DNA of 64,000 nucleotides, from contig NZ_JACYVI010000004.1 of the NCBI RefSeq assembly GCF_014842265.1, forward strand, positions 124,001-188,000. Reading direction: 5' to 3'. Positions 54,941 through 63,425 of this stretch are shown here, one piece after another. Numbering within the stretch: the first letter of the stretch is position 1; every line of letters begins with the position of its first letter. The position numbers were made by a program, and so were the translations under genes. This stretch comes from Pseudomonas sp. CFBP 13711 (GTDB lineage Bacteria; Pseudomonadota; Gammaproteobacteria; Pseudomonadales; Pseudomonadaceae). The notes under the pieces were generated by a model, which searched no databases, was not told the origin of the DNA, and worked only from the letters and a program-made list of their open reading frames with translations.

Positions 54941-56271
54941 TGAGCCTGCGCACGCGGCTGAGTCTGATCCTGGGCTCGGCGTTCATTCTGATCTGGGTGC
55001 TGGCCGCAGCGTGGATGCTGAGGGACTTGCGCACGCAGATGATGCAATCCCTCGATCAACGCCTTGAGGCCTCGGCGCGGATGGTGGCCGGGCTGCTCGA
55101 ACAGATGCAGATGCCCACCGGCAGTGAAACCCGCTCGCTGCGGGCGGACGATCCGGCGCTGCCCAGTGGCATGGCCTGTCAGCTGAGTTCCCTGCGCGGG
55201 CAGGTCCTGGCGCGCACCGACAGCTCGCCGAGTGAACCGCTGAAGGCCGACGCCAGCGGCTTCCATGACCAGATGATCAACGGCGACCACTGGCGCGTGT
55301 ACACGATGATGCATGACAACGTGCGGGTGACCACTGCCGACCGGCAGATCGAACGCGACGTGCTGGGGCATTCGGTGCTCCTGGCCGCATCGGTGCCGGT
55401 GCTGGTCGCGTTATTTGGCAGCCTGGCGCTGGTCTGGTTCGGCATCGGCCGGGGGCTGGCGCCGCTCAACCGCATGCGCGACGCCTTGAATCGCCACAGC
55501 GCCGACTCGGTCGAACCGCTGGACGTGCCGAACCTGCCCAGCGAGTTGCAGCCGCTGCTGGTCAGCCAGAATCAGCTGTTTCAGCGCATCGCCCAGACCC
55601 TGGAGCGCGAGCGGCGGCTGACCGGGGACGCTGCCCATGAACTGCGCAGCCCGCTCACGGCCATCAAGACCCATCTGCAAGTGGCGCGCATGACCGACGG
55701 CCAGAAGCGCGACACGGCGCTGGCTCATGCGGAGGAGGGCGCCGACCGGATGCACCGCACCCTCGAACAGCTGCTACTGTTGGCGCGGGTCGAGGGCAGC
55801 CTGTCGTTTGACGACGGCGTGCAGTGCGACGCCGAGCAGGTCGCGCGGCTGGCCATCCACGATGCCAGTCACGGCGACGAACAGCGCATCGAACTGATCC
55901 TGCCCTCGCAGTTGTCCCGCGCCGCCGTGCAGATGCCGGCGGCACTGGCGGTCGCCGCGTTGCGCAATCTGCTGGACAACGCGCTGCGCCACAGCCAGGC
56001 CGCTGCGAAGGTGGAACTGAGTGTCGAAACCTTCGACGGGCAGGCCCATTTCCGCGTTCGCGATCACGGCCCCGGCATTCCCGAACCGGACCTGGACAAG
56101 CTCACCCAGCGCTTCTGGCGCAACGGCAAGAGCCCCGGCGCCGGGCTGGGATTGGCGATTGTTCAGGCCATTGTTCAGCGTTGCGCGTGCTCGCTGCGCT
56201 TTGACAGCCGTCATGACGGTTTGCGGGTAGAGTTGAGCATGCCGTTGCGGCGGGATGTCGCAGGCGAGTGA
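54937..56271 (+). CDS. dsbS: Sensor histidine kinase, DsbS-like
   Basis: 444 residues. TM1 (about 8-28), a periplasmic sensor of about 120 residues, TM2 (about 152-175), HAMP, then DHp with His234 (GDAAHELRSPLTAIKTHL) and ATPase with N-box LRNLLDNALRHS, G1 DHGPGIPEPD and G2 GAGLGLAIV. A single periplasmic Cys81 (SGMACQLSS) matches the position of the Cys82 reported as key for copper binding in P. aeruginosa DsbS. Coupled to the regulator gene. Confidence 0.88.
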   Translation: MMSLRTRLSLILGSAFILIWVLAAAWMLRDLRTQMMQSLDQRLEASARMVAGLLEQMQMPTGSETRSLRADDPALPSGMACQLSSLRGQVLARTDSSPSEPLKADASGFHDQMINGDHWRVYTMMHDNVRVTTADRQIERDVLGHSVLLAASVPVLVALFGSLALVWFGIGRGLAPLNRMRDALNRHSADSVEPLDVPNLPSELQPLLVSQNQLFQRIAQTLERERRLTGDAAHELRSPLTAIKTHLQVARMTDGQKRDTALAHAEEGADRMHRTLEQLLLLARVEGSLSFDDGVQCDAEQVARLAIHDASHGDEQRIELILPSQLSRAAVQMPAALAVAALRNLLDNALRHSQAAAKVELSVETFDGQAHFRVRDHGPGIPEPDLDKLTQRFWRNGKSPGAGLGLAIVQAIVQRCACSLRFDSRHDGLRVELSMPLRRDVAGE

Positions 56272-56341
56272 CGTGTGGGAAGGGTCTGAAAGTGGAGTCG
56301 GCCGACGTTGGACGTCAGGCCGAGTGTTTGCTGAATGTTCG

Positions 56342-56791
56342 CTACTCCGGCATGGCCGAAGAGTGGTGGGAGGTAATCAGCCATTGGTTATTCACAAGTG
56401 CGTAGGTAAAGGTGTAACGCGCTTGGACTTCTGAATTGTCGCTGAAACGAAACGTGTAAAGGCCGGTATCGATTGCATTGTTGCAACTTGTAATAACAGT
56501 GCTGCTGTCGAGGGTGCCGACCGGTTTGTTTTTAAGGAAGTGATTGAAGTAATCGACTTTGCCGGCAAGGTCTGTTCTGGGCTGGTTGGAGAGGGTCGGC
56601 AACAGCACGGCGTCTGGCGTGTAGTTCGCGGCGACCTTTCGGGAATCGCCAGTCTGCAGTGCGTTGTTCCAGCGGTCGAACAGGATTTTCGCTTGTTGCT
56701 GATCAAGTGTTGCGCATTGTGCGGGAGCGTTGTTTGCACTCACGTAAGTGCTTGCAGTGAGAAACGTGATGACGGCAAAAGTCTTGAGCAT
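56342..56791 (-). CDS. Exported NTF2-like (SgcJ/DUF4440-type) protein
   Basis: 149 residues with a signal peptide (KTFAVITFLTASTYVSA). The rest is a single NTF2-like alpha+beta barrel: ILFDRWNNALQTGDSRKVAANYTPDAV, then KVDYFNHFLKNKP and ARYTFTYALVNNQWLITSHHSS. Such domains often bind small molecules or act as association domains. Lower GC than the neighbours and a single-gene unit; may be acquired. Function unknown. Confidence 0.8.
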   Translation of the reverse strand: MLKTFAVITFLTASTYVSANNAPAQCATLDQQQAKILFDRWNNALQTGDSRKVAANYTPDAVLLPTLSNQPRTDLAGKVDYFNHFLKNKPVGTLDSSTVITSCNNAIDTGLYTFRFSDNSEVQARYTFTYALVNNQWLITSHHSSAMPE

Positions 56792-57148
56792 GCGTGACCT
56801 TCCATGGGCGGTTGAATGTGGGTCGAGAGCCTAATGGAGGGTTAACGGAAGTTGTACTCCCATGGATTTACAATACGTTTCGCACACTAATTCGTCCGTT
56901 TTCGGTGTGGGAATTGTCTGGTTTGTTAGGTAAGAAGGGTTGCTGATTTGTGCAGGAAGTTAAGCGGGTTTGTAACTTCCATCATCCGGGCCCGCAGGCT
57001 TTTGGTCCGACAAGCCTTTGATTCTGCTCTCTAATCCCGGACAATCGCGCCCCTTTCCCTGTAGAGAACCGGTCAGGGGCGCCGACTGCCACGTTTTTCG
57101 ACGCGCTTTTGACCATGTAGCTATCACCGGCAACGGAGAATCGACCGG
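56792..57148. other. 357-bp gap between NTF2-like gene and amino-acid transporter
   Basis: AT-richer than surroundings, especially 56850-56930. Holds promoter space for both divergent genes. I see no gene, long repeat or strong hairpin. Confidence 0.6.
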
Positions 57149-58426
57149 ATGAATGATCAGGCCAACAGCGTCGAACACACCGTCGACGCCGCACCCGCGA
57201 GCGTGACTACCTGGAACCGCAACGACACCACCTGGATGCTCGGACTGTTCGGCACCGCCATCGGCGCGGGCACGTTGTTTCTGCCGATCAACGCGGGTAT
57301 CGGCGGGTTCTGGCCGCTGGTGATTCTGGCCCTGCTGGCCTTCCCGATGACCTTCTATGCGCACCGCGGGCTGACCCGGTTCGTGCTCTCGGGCCGGGAT
57401 GGCGCGGACATCACCGAGGTGGTCGAGCAGCATTTTGGCAAGAAAGCCGGTGCCCTGATCACGCTGCTGTATTTCTTCGCCGTGTTTCCGATCCTGCTGA
57501 TCTACAGTGTGGCGCTGACCAACACGGTTGGCAGTTTTATGGAGCACCAACTGCACGTGCAGCCGCCGCCGCGAGCGCTGCTGGCGTTCGTGCTGATCCT
57601 CGGCCTGCTGGCGGTAGTACGTTGCGGTGAGCAGATCATCGTCAAGGCCATGAGCCTGATGGTGTACCCGTTTATCGTGGCCTTGCTGTTCCTCGCGGTG
57701 TTCCTGATTCCCCACTGGAACGGCGGCATTCTCACCACGGCAAGCAGCCTTCCGGCACCTTCGGCGCTGCTGCACACGCTATGGCTGGCGATTCCGGTGA
57801 TGGTGTTCTCGTTCAACCACTCACCCATCATTTCGGCCTTTGCCGTCGACCAGAAGCGCCAGTATGGCGAGCAGGCCGAACCCCGCAGCGCGCAGATCCT
57901 GGCCCGTGCCCATCTGCTGATGGTGGTCATGGTGCTGTTCTTCGTCTTCAGCTGCGTGCTGACCCTGGCGCCGGAGCAACTGGCGGAAGCCAAGGCGCAG
58001 AACCTGTCGATCCTGTCCTATCTGGCCAACCATTTCAGCAACCCGACCATCGCGTTTGCGGCGCCGTTGATTGCTTTCGTTGCAATCACCAAGTCGTTCC
58101 TGGGCCACTACATCGGCGCCAGCGAAGGCCTCAAAGGTCTGGTGATGAAGACCGGCCGCCGTCCTTCGCCACGTACGCTCGATCGGCTGACCGCAGGCTT
58201 CATGCTGATGGTCTGCTGGCTGGTGGCAACCCTCAACCCGAGCATTCTCGGGATGATCGAAACCCTCGGCGGCCCGGTGATTGCGGCGCTGCTGTTCCTC
58301 ATGCCGATGTACGCCGTGCGCAAAGTGCCTGCCATGCGCCGCTATGCGGGAAAACTGTCGAACGTGTTTGTGGTGGTGATAGGGTTGATCTCGATCTCGG
58401 CGCTGGTTTATTCGTTGATGCAGTGA
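57149..58426 (+). CDS. HAAAP-family amino-acid transporter (SdaC-like)
   Basis: 425 residues, 11 transmembrane helices; an inner-membrane H+ or Na+ symporter of the hydroxy/aromatic amino-acid permease family. The helix-1 motif MLGLFGTAIGAGTLFLPINAG is diagnostic, as are VMVFSFNHSPIISAF and FVAITKSFLGHYIGASEG. Closest in pattern to the serine transporter SdaC, so serine or threonine import is the likely role, but no serine deaminase gene is adjacent. A GNAT gene follows after 29 bp. Confidence 0.9.
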   Translation: MNDQANSVEHTVDAAPASVTTWNRNDTTWMLGLFGTAIGAGTLFLPINAGIGGFWPLVILALLAFPMTFYAHRGLTRFVLSGRDGADITEVVEQHFGKKAGALITLLYFFAVFPILLIYSVALTNTVGSFMEHQLHVQPPPRALLAFVLILGLLAVVRCGEQIIVKAMSLMVYPFIVALLFLAVFLIPHWNGGILTTASSLPAPSALLHTLWLAIPVMVFSFNHSPIISAFAVDQKRQYGEQAEPRSAQILARAHLLMVVMVLFFVFSCVLTLAPEQLAEAKAQNLSILSYLANHFSNPTIAFAAPLIAFVAITKSFLGHYIGASEGLKGLVMKTGRRPSPRTLDRLTAGFMLMVCWLVATLNPSILGMIETLGGPVIAALLFLMPMYAVRKVPAMRRYAGKLSNVFVVVIGLISISALVYSLMQ

Positions 58427-58455
58427 TCAACAATCGCAGTCAGGGAAGCGGCAAC

Positions 58456-59019
58456 ATGGCCAACAGCGACACACTCGATTTTACCCTGCGCCCTGCCACG
58501 CAATCGGATGTGCTCACGATTGCGGTGTTGGGGATGCAGGTGTTCATGGATACCTATGCGACCGAGGGCGTGCGTGACGCCATCGCTCGGGAAGCGCTCG
58601 AGTCGTTCGCGCCCGAAACCATTTCTTCGATTATCGAGCGGCCTGACTCCATATTCCTGCTCGCGGAAGTCGATGAGCATCTGGTCGGCTTTACGCAGAT
58701 CTGTCTGCAAACGGGTCACCCTCTGGTTAGCGACCAGCATGCGGCCGAGCTCAAGCGCCTTTATGTGCAGGAGCGATTTGCCGGGCATGGGATAGGGTGG
58801 CAGTTGCTCCGCAGCGCGGAACGTGAAGCAGCGGCCAGGGGCGCTTCAAAGATATGGGTGACGGTTTGGGCGAGGAACACCCGTGCCTTGCAGTTTTACC
58901 CTCGACAGGGCTACGAAGAAACCGGCATGGCGGTACATCGCCTGCAGGCTGAATCCCACCCAAACGTGTTTTTCTGCAAGTCGCTTAGCGTGTCAGGACA
59001 TGTCCAGCCTGTGGTTTGA
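58456..59019 (+). CDS. GNAT-family N-acetyltransferase
   Basis: 187 residues from ATG 58456. Acetyl-CoA fold: LRPATQSDVLTIAVLG, the beta-4 strand AAELKRLYVQERFAGHGIGWQLL with the R/Q-x-x-G-x-G/A loop (RFAGHGIG), and VTVWARNTRALQFYPRQGYEETG. This matches small-molecule (possibly amino-acid or polyamine) acetyltransferases. A longer open frame from 57781 is out of frame with the transporter and not real. Probably cotranscribed with the transporter. Confidence 0.9.
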   Translation: MANSDTLDFTLRPATQSDVLTIAVLGMQVFMDTYATEGVRDAIAREALESFAPETISSIIERPDSIFLLAEVDEHLVGFTQICLQTGHPLVSDQHAAELKRLYVQERFAGHGIGWQLLRSAEREAAARGASKIWVTVWARNTRALQFYPRQGYEETGMAVHRLQAESHPNVFFCKSLSVSGHVQPVV

Positions 59020-59086
59020 CAGCGCGCCAGAGTGCGCCCCATGATCCTGCTCGTTTCTGATCGATTCAGCTCTCTATCGAGGCCTT

Positions 59087-59869
59087 ATGTCTGCCAACCC
59101 CGAAGCATTCCCCGGCGAGCGTCAGCGTTTGATCTCCGAGCGTCTGGCCGTGCGCGGTCGGGTGATTGCGGCGGAGCTGGCGGCCGAGTTCAATGTGTCG
59201 GAGCATTCCATTCGCCGCGATCTCGGCGCGTTGGCGTCCGCCGGCCTGTGCAAACGTGTGTACGGCGGGGCGATTTCTCTGGCGTCGGACGGGCCGATCG
59301 CTGCGCGAGTCGAGCATGAGCCCGGGCGCAAGCGTCAGTTGGGTATCGCGGCGGCGGGATTGATCAGCGTCGGGCAGCACGTGTTTATCGACGGCGGCTC
59401 GACCAATCTGGCGATCGCCAAAGCCCTTGATCCGCACATGCCGTTGACCGTCACCACCAACGCGCCGCTGATCGCCGTCGAGCTGATGAAGCTGCCGTCG
59501 GTGGAGGTGATTCTGCTCGGCGGGCGGCTGAGCCCCGTCGCGGGCAGCACCTACGGCTTCACCACCATTCAGCAACTGGCCCACTTCAATTTCGATCTGT
59601 GCTTTCTCGGCGCCTGTGCGTTGGATGCGCTGAAGGGCGTAACCGCGTTCGACATGGACGTCGCCGAGTTCAAGCGCGCCGTGGTGGCGCGCAGCGGTCA
59701 AGTGGCGGTGGCGGTGATCAACGAGAAACTCTCCAGCATCGCTCACTATCAGGTCGCGCAGTGCGAGGAAGTCGGCGCGCTGGTGGTCGAACACGACGCG
59801 CCCGATGACCGTCTGGAGCTGTTTCGCGGCAAGGTCGCGCACATCGTTACGGCGCGGGCAGCGCACTGA
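59087..59869 (+). CDS. DeoR/GlpR-family regulator
   Basis: 260 residues. N-terminal DeoR HTH (ERLAVRGRVIAAELAAEFNVS then SEHSIRRDLGALASAGLCKRV, with the YGG motif) and a C-terminal sugar-phosphate-sensing domain (DGGSTNLAIAKAL, LLGGRLSP, FLGACALDALKGVTAFDMDVAEFKRA). Its 3' end overlaps that of the convergent diguanylate cyclase gene by 23 bp. No sugar operon is adjacent, so the target is unknown. Confidence 0.9.
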   Translation: MSANPEAFPGERQRLISERLAVRGRVIAAELAAEFNVSEHSIRRDLGALASAGLCKRVYGGAISLASDGPIAARVEHEPGRKRQLGIAAAGLISVGQHVFIDGGSTNLAIAKALDPHMPLTVTTNAPLIAVELMKLPSVEVILLGGRLSPVAGSTYGFTTIQQLAHFNFDLCFLGACALDALKGVTAFDMDVAEFKRAVVARSGQVAVAVINEKLSSIAHYQVAQCEEVGALVVEHDAPDDRLELFRGKVAHIVTARAAH

Positions 59870-61412
59870 GCACCGTCGATTCCTGCCAGGCCACGGTGCG
59901 ATTGCGGCCCTGGTGCTTGGCGGCATACAGCGCGGCATCCGCGCGTTTGACGAAGTCTTCCATGGTCTGGCATTCCTGCGCTTTACAGCCATAAACCCCC
60001 AGGCTGATGCTGACGATGCCGATCGGATTGCCCTGATGTTCGAGGGCTCGGGTGAGCACGGCCAACCGGATCTTTTCCGCCAGGCTCACCGCGCCGTGCA
60101 CGTCGCTGTAGGGCAGGAACACGGCCATTTCTTCCCCGCCGTAGCGCACCGCCAGGTCGCCGGTACGGTTGAGGTTGCTGCGAATGCACTCGGCCACGGC
60201 GACGATGCATTTGTCGCCGGCGACGTGGCCGTAGTTGTCGTTGTAGCTCTTGAAAAAATCGATGTCGATCATGATCAGGCTCAGCGGATGCAGGTTGGGC
60301 TCACCGTTGCGAAATTCCAGGCTGAGGATCTCCTGAAAATGCCGACGATTGGCCAGGCCGGTGAGGCTGTCCTGCAGCGCGAGTTTTTCCAGCGAGTGGC
60401 TGGCGATGCGCAGCTGTGATTCGGCGTTGAGGCCGAAACGGATCTGCTGGAACAGCAAGACGCCAAACAGCAGGTTGGCGACCACTACGCAGATGATGAT
60501 CGCCAGCGAGCGCCATGCGTATTGCCGCCACTCGTCGAGCACTTCGCGCTGGGACAGGCCGGCGAGCACCACCATCGGGTAGCGGTCCAGTTTCTTGTAG
60601 CCATACAGGCGCTGTTCGTGGTCAAGCATCGACACGACGTTCGCCGTGCCTTCGTAGTGTTCCCTGACGTGAAGACGGAACAATTCGCCGTCGGCGATGG
60701 ACGTACCGCGTACGTTTTCGAGAAGCGGGCGTCGCGCCAACAAGGTCCCGTCGGCCATTGCCAGGGTGATGACACCATGCTTGCCGATGTCGAAGCGCTC
60801 GAAGAACCGTTCGAAGTAGTTCAGCTCGACGGTGGCCAGCACCACACCGGCGAAGTTGCCCATCTCATCGTTCACCCGTCGCGACACCGGGATGATCCAG
60901 TCACCGGTGGAACGGCTCTGGATGGCCGCCCCGATATGGGGGAGGGTGCTGTCGATGGATTGGTGAAAGCGGAAATATTCTCGGTCCGCGTTGTTGGCGT
61001 TGGCCGGCATGTGGTTGAGAGAGGTGGCCGCCCAGTTGCCGTCCTTGTCGTAGATGAACAGGCCCTGGATCTGCTCGACGCTGGCGGCCGTGGCGCGCAG
61101 ATAGTCGTGCATGCGCGAACCACTGGCGGCGCCGAAGCCATCGAAGGAAAGCCGTTCGACCACCGACGACACCGCGATGTGGGCCTGGTCGAAGGCGTCA
61201 TCGGCGTGCTGCGCCATCGAGCGCGAAAGGTTGGCGACGTTGGTATTGGCGATTTCCAGCTCGTGCATGCGCGTCTGGCGTAACTGCCAGACGGTGATGC
61301 TGGTGATGGAGATGCACACCAACAAGGTAAACAGCCCCGCCAGCCACAACACCGGCATGCGTTTGAGTCGTCGGTTTCTGACGCCGAACTCCGATCCTTC
61401 TACCTGTCTCAA
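59847..61412 (-). CDS. Membrane diguanylate cyclase with Cache sensor
   Basis: 521 residues. TM1 at about 20-40, a dCache-type periplasmic sensor (about 50-300, GLFIYDKDGNWAATSL... RREYFRFHQS-like region and DWIIPVSRRVNDEMG), TM2 at about 300-322, and a GGDEF domain from about 350 (LTGLANRRHFQEI, DIDFFKSYNDNYGHVAGD). The signature is GGEEM, with Met at the fifth place. Other catalytic features are normal, so activity is expected. ATG 61412 or the internal ATG at 61358 may start it. Confidence 0.9.
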   Translation of the reverse strand: MRQVEGSEFGVRNRRLKRMPVLWLAGLFTLLVCISITSITVWQLRQTRMHELEIANTNVANLSRSMAQHADDAFDQAHIAVSSVVERLSFDGFGAASGSRMHDYLRATAASVEQIQGLFIYDKDGNWAATSLNHMPANANNADREYFRFHQSIDSTLPHIGAAIQSRSTGDWIIPVSRRVNDEMGNFAGVVLATVELNYFERFFERFDIGKHGVITLAMADGTLLARRPLLENVRGTSIADGELFRLHVREHYEGTANVVSMLDHEQRLYGYKKLDRYPMVVLAGLSQREVLDEWRQYAWRSLAIIICVVVANLLFGVLLFQQIRFGLNAESQLRIASHSLEKLALQDSLTGLANRRHFQEILSLEFRNGEPNLHPLSLIMIDIDFFKSYNDNYGHVAGDKCIVAVAECIRSNLNRTGDLAVRYGGEEMAVFLPYSDVHGAVSLAEKIRLAVLTRALEHQGNPIGIVSISLGVYGCKAQECQTMEDFVKRADAALYAAKHQGRNRTVAWQESTVLSALPAP

Positions 61413-61804
61413 ACCCCACCCTCGCTGACTGCCACGATTTCAGACCCGCCACTGTGACGAACAATCCTCTCGTTCGGACACGCAGCATCGCAACAGCGAC
61501 CCGTCTGACTCACAGCGTAGGACAAGTGCGGGATTTTGAAGGGAAATTTATGGCGTATAAATCATCTGCGGGAGATGTGCTGCGGTGTGGGCGTGACGTG
61601 GTTATAGGGCCGTGTGCGAGTTTGGCTGAGGTTGACATGTGGGAGCGAGCTTGCTCGCTAAGGGGCCAGTACATCCGCTAAATGTTCAGCGGGTGGAATG
61701 CCGTCTTCGCGAGCAAGCTCACTCCTACAGGGATCGCGTTCACCGGGCTATAACTGCGTTCTTGGGGCCGCGTGCGTTCCCAGCAATACGTTGCAGGTTA
61801 TCAA
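61413..61804. other. Gap with REP pair between cyclase and MFS genes
   Basis: 390 bp. Carries the cyclase promoter near 61413-61550 and the REP pair at 61638-61729. No gene supported. Confidence 0.6.
61638..61729. repeat. Pseudomonas REP pair (GTGGGAGCGAGCTTGCTCGC type)
   Basis: Left arm TGTGGGAGCGAGCTTGCTCG (61638-61657) and right arm CGAGCAAGCTCACTCCTACA (61710-61729) in inverse orientation, with a smaller CCGCT/AGCGG stem between. A common Pseudomonas intergenic palindrome (BIME-like). Confidence 0.92.
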
Positions 61805-63130
61805 TCAGACCCGACGCCCTTGCACCTCATCCAGATTCGCCTGCCAGTCCTTCTGCGCCGTGGTGGTGTGTTCGGGGATCGGTGCCTTGAGCAGCACGAA
61901 GTAGGCGACTGCCGACAGCAACGCGACAATGGCGCTGACCGCGAAGGCGGTGGCGAAGGTGCCGGAATATTGCACGCTGAACCCGGTGACGATCGGCGCG
62001 ATGGAGCCGGCGATGTAACCGCCGAAATTCTGGATCGACCCCAGGGACGCCACGCGTTTGGTGTCGACCACGGTGTTGACCACCATCCACGCCGTGGCGC
62101 TGGACAGGTTGATGCCGAACAGCGCCAGGCAGAGCAGGGCGACGCAACCGCTCAGGCCGGTGACGAAGGTCAGCGGCAGGGTGAACACGGCGGCAAACAC
62201 CAGCCCGCCAATCACTGTGTATTTGCGGCTGTTTAGCACGCCGACGCCGCGCTTGACCAGCCGATCGCAGATGCGTCCGGCGGCGATGGTGCCGATCGCG
62301 CCGAACACATAAGCGAACGACACCACCCAGGCGGTTTGATAGGGGTCGAGGCCGTGTTCGCGCTGGAAGTAGCCGGGCAACCAAGTCAGGTGCAGCCAGA
62401 GCATGTAGATCACGCCCATGAAACCGAGGAACGTGCCCCAGGTGCTGCGGTGCTTGAACAGGTCCAGCCAGCTGGCGAAGAACGAAGCCTTCGGCGCAGC
62501 ATCGGCCTGAACCACCTGAACGGTCGGTTCGCGTCCCTCGGCTGCCAGCTCCTTCAGGTACTGCGCACGGCTTTTGTAGAACATCAGCCAGCACAGCGAC
62601 AGCACGATGCCGAGCACGCCGGTGATGATGAACATCCCGCGCCAACTGAAGTTGACCATGAACAACGTCAGCACCGGCGGCGCCAGGCACGGACCGATGC
62701 ACGTTGCCGACCAGACGATGCCCGTCGGCGTGCCGCGCTCGTGCTCTTCGAACCACTCGTTGAGGGTTTTGGCGGCTGACGGAAACATCGGTGCTTCGCC
62801 AATCCCCAGCAAAACGCGCAGGGCGAAGAAGCCGCTGAAGCTGTTGACGAAGCCCGACGCCGTCTGCGCGATAGACCACACCATCAGCGCGCCACCCAAT
62901 GCGATCTTGCTGCCGAGCTTGTCGATGATCATGCCCATCGGCAACTGCGCGAAGGCATAGGCCAGCGAGAACGCCGACAACAGAATGCCCATCTCTGACG
63001 GGCTGATGAGCATGTCTTTCTGGATCGTCGTGTTGGCAATGGACAGCGCGCTGCGGTCCAGATAATTGACCACGCCGAACAGCATCAGAAAGACGATGGT
63101 GATCGTCTGATAGGTCTTGAGGGATTTCAT
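61805..63130 (-). CDS. MFS transporter, galactarate/glucarate type
   Basis: 441 residues, 12 transmembrane helices, of the anion:cation symporter branch of MFS: GVVNYLDRSALSIANTTIQKDM, LPMGMIIDKLGSKIALGGAL and LGIGEAPMFPSAAKTLNEWF are characteristic of GudP/GarP. It lies beside garD on the same strand, so uptake of galactarate or glucarate is well supported. The central cytosolic loop (about 190-230) is hydrophilic. RBS AAAAAAGG. Confidence 0.9.
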   Translation of the reverse strand: MKSLKTYQTITIVFLMLFGVVNYLDRSALSIANTTIQKDMLISPSEMGILLSAFSLAYAFAQLPMGMIIDKLGSKIALGGALMVWSIAQTASGFVNSFSGFFALRVLLGIGEAPMFPSAAKTLNEWFEEHERGTPTGIVWSATCIGPCLAPPVLTLFMVNFSWRGMFIITGVLGIVLSLCWLMFYKSRAQYLKELAAEGREPTVQVVQADAAPKASFFASWLDLFKHRSTWGTFLGFMGVIYMLWLHLTWLPGYFQREHGLDPYQTAWVVSFAYVFGAIGTIAAGRICDRLVKRGVGVLNSRKYTVIGGLVFAAVFTLPLTFVTGLSGCVALLCLALFGINLSSATAWMVVNTVVDTKRVASLGSIQNFGGYIAGSIAPIVTGFSVQYSGTFATAFAVSAIVALLSAVAYFVLLKAPIPEHTTTAQKDWQANLDEVQGRRV

Positions 63131-63174
63131 TGCGTACCTTTTTTATTGTTGTAAGGCTTGAAAGCTTTGCTCGT

Positions 63175-63268
63175 GTAGGACCGCCTTCAGCCGGGAAGGG
63201 GCCGGTTTGAGCACCCTCGATCTTGCGGTGTGACGCTTGAAAAGCTTCCCGGCTGAAGCCGGTCCTAC
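63175..63268. repeat. REP palindrome unit 1
   Basis: 94-bp unit with arms GTAGGACCGCCTTCAGCCGG / CCGGCTGAAGCCGGTCCTAC. About 83 of 94 positions equal unit 2. Between garD and the MFS gene. Confidence 0.93.
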
Positions 63269-63305
63269 CAGGCGAACGCAGTCCAGCAGGCGAACGCATT
63301 TCCCT

Positions 63306-63399
63306 GTGGGACCGGCTTCAGCCGGGAAGGGGCCGGTGTGGGCACCATCCATATTACGGTGTGACGTTTGAAAAGCTTCCCGGCTGAAGCCGGTCCCAC
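63306..63399. repeat. REP palindrome unit 2
   Basis: 94-bp unit with arms GTGGGACCGGCTTCAGCCGG / CCGGCTGAAGCCGGTCCCAC, same orientation as unit 1, 37 bp apart. The G-C pair at the third arm position replaces the A-T pair of unit 1. Confidence 0.93.
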
Positions 63400-63425
63400 G
63401 AAGAGCGTCGATTGCTCGACAGACC

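Noticed and set aside
57781..58455. Long N-terminal extension of the GNAT frame
   Set aside because: Runs out of frame through the transporter gene; the ATG at 58456 gives a standard GNAT length.
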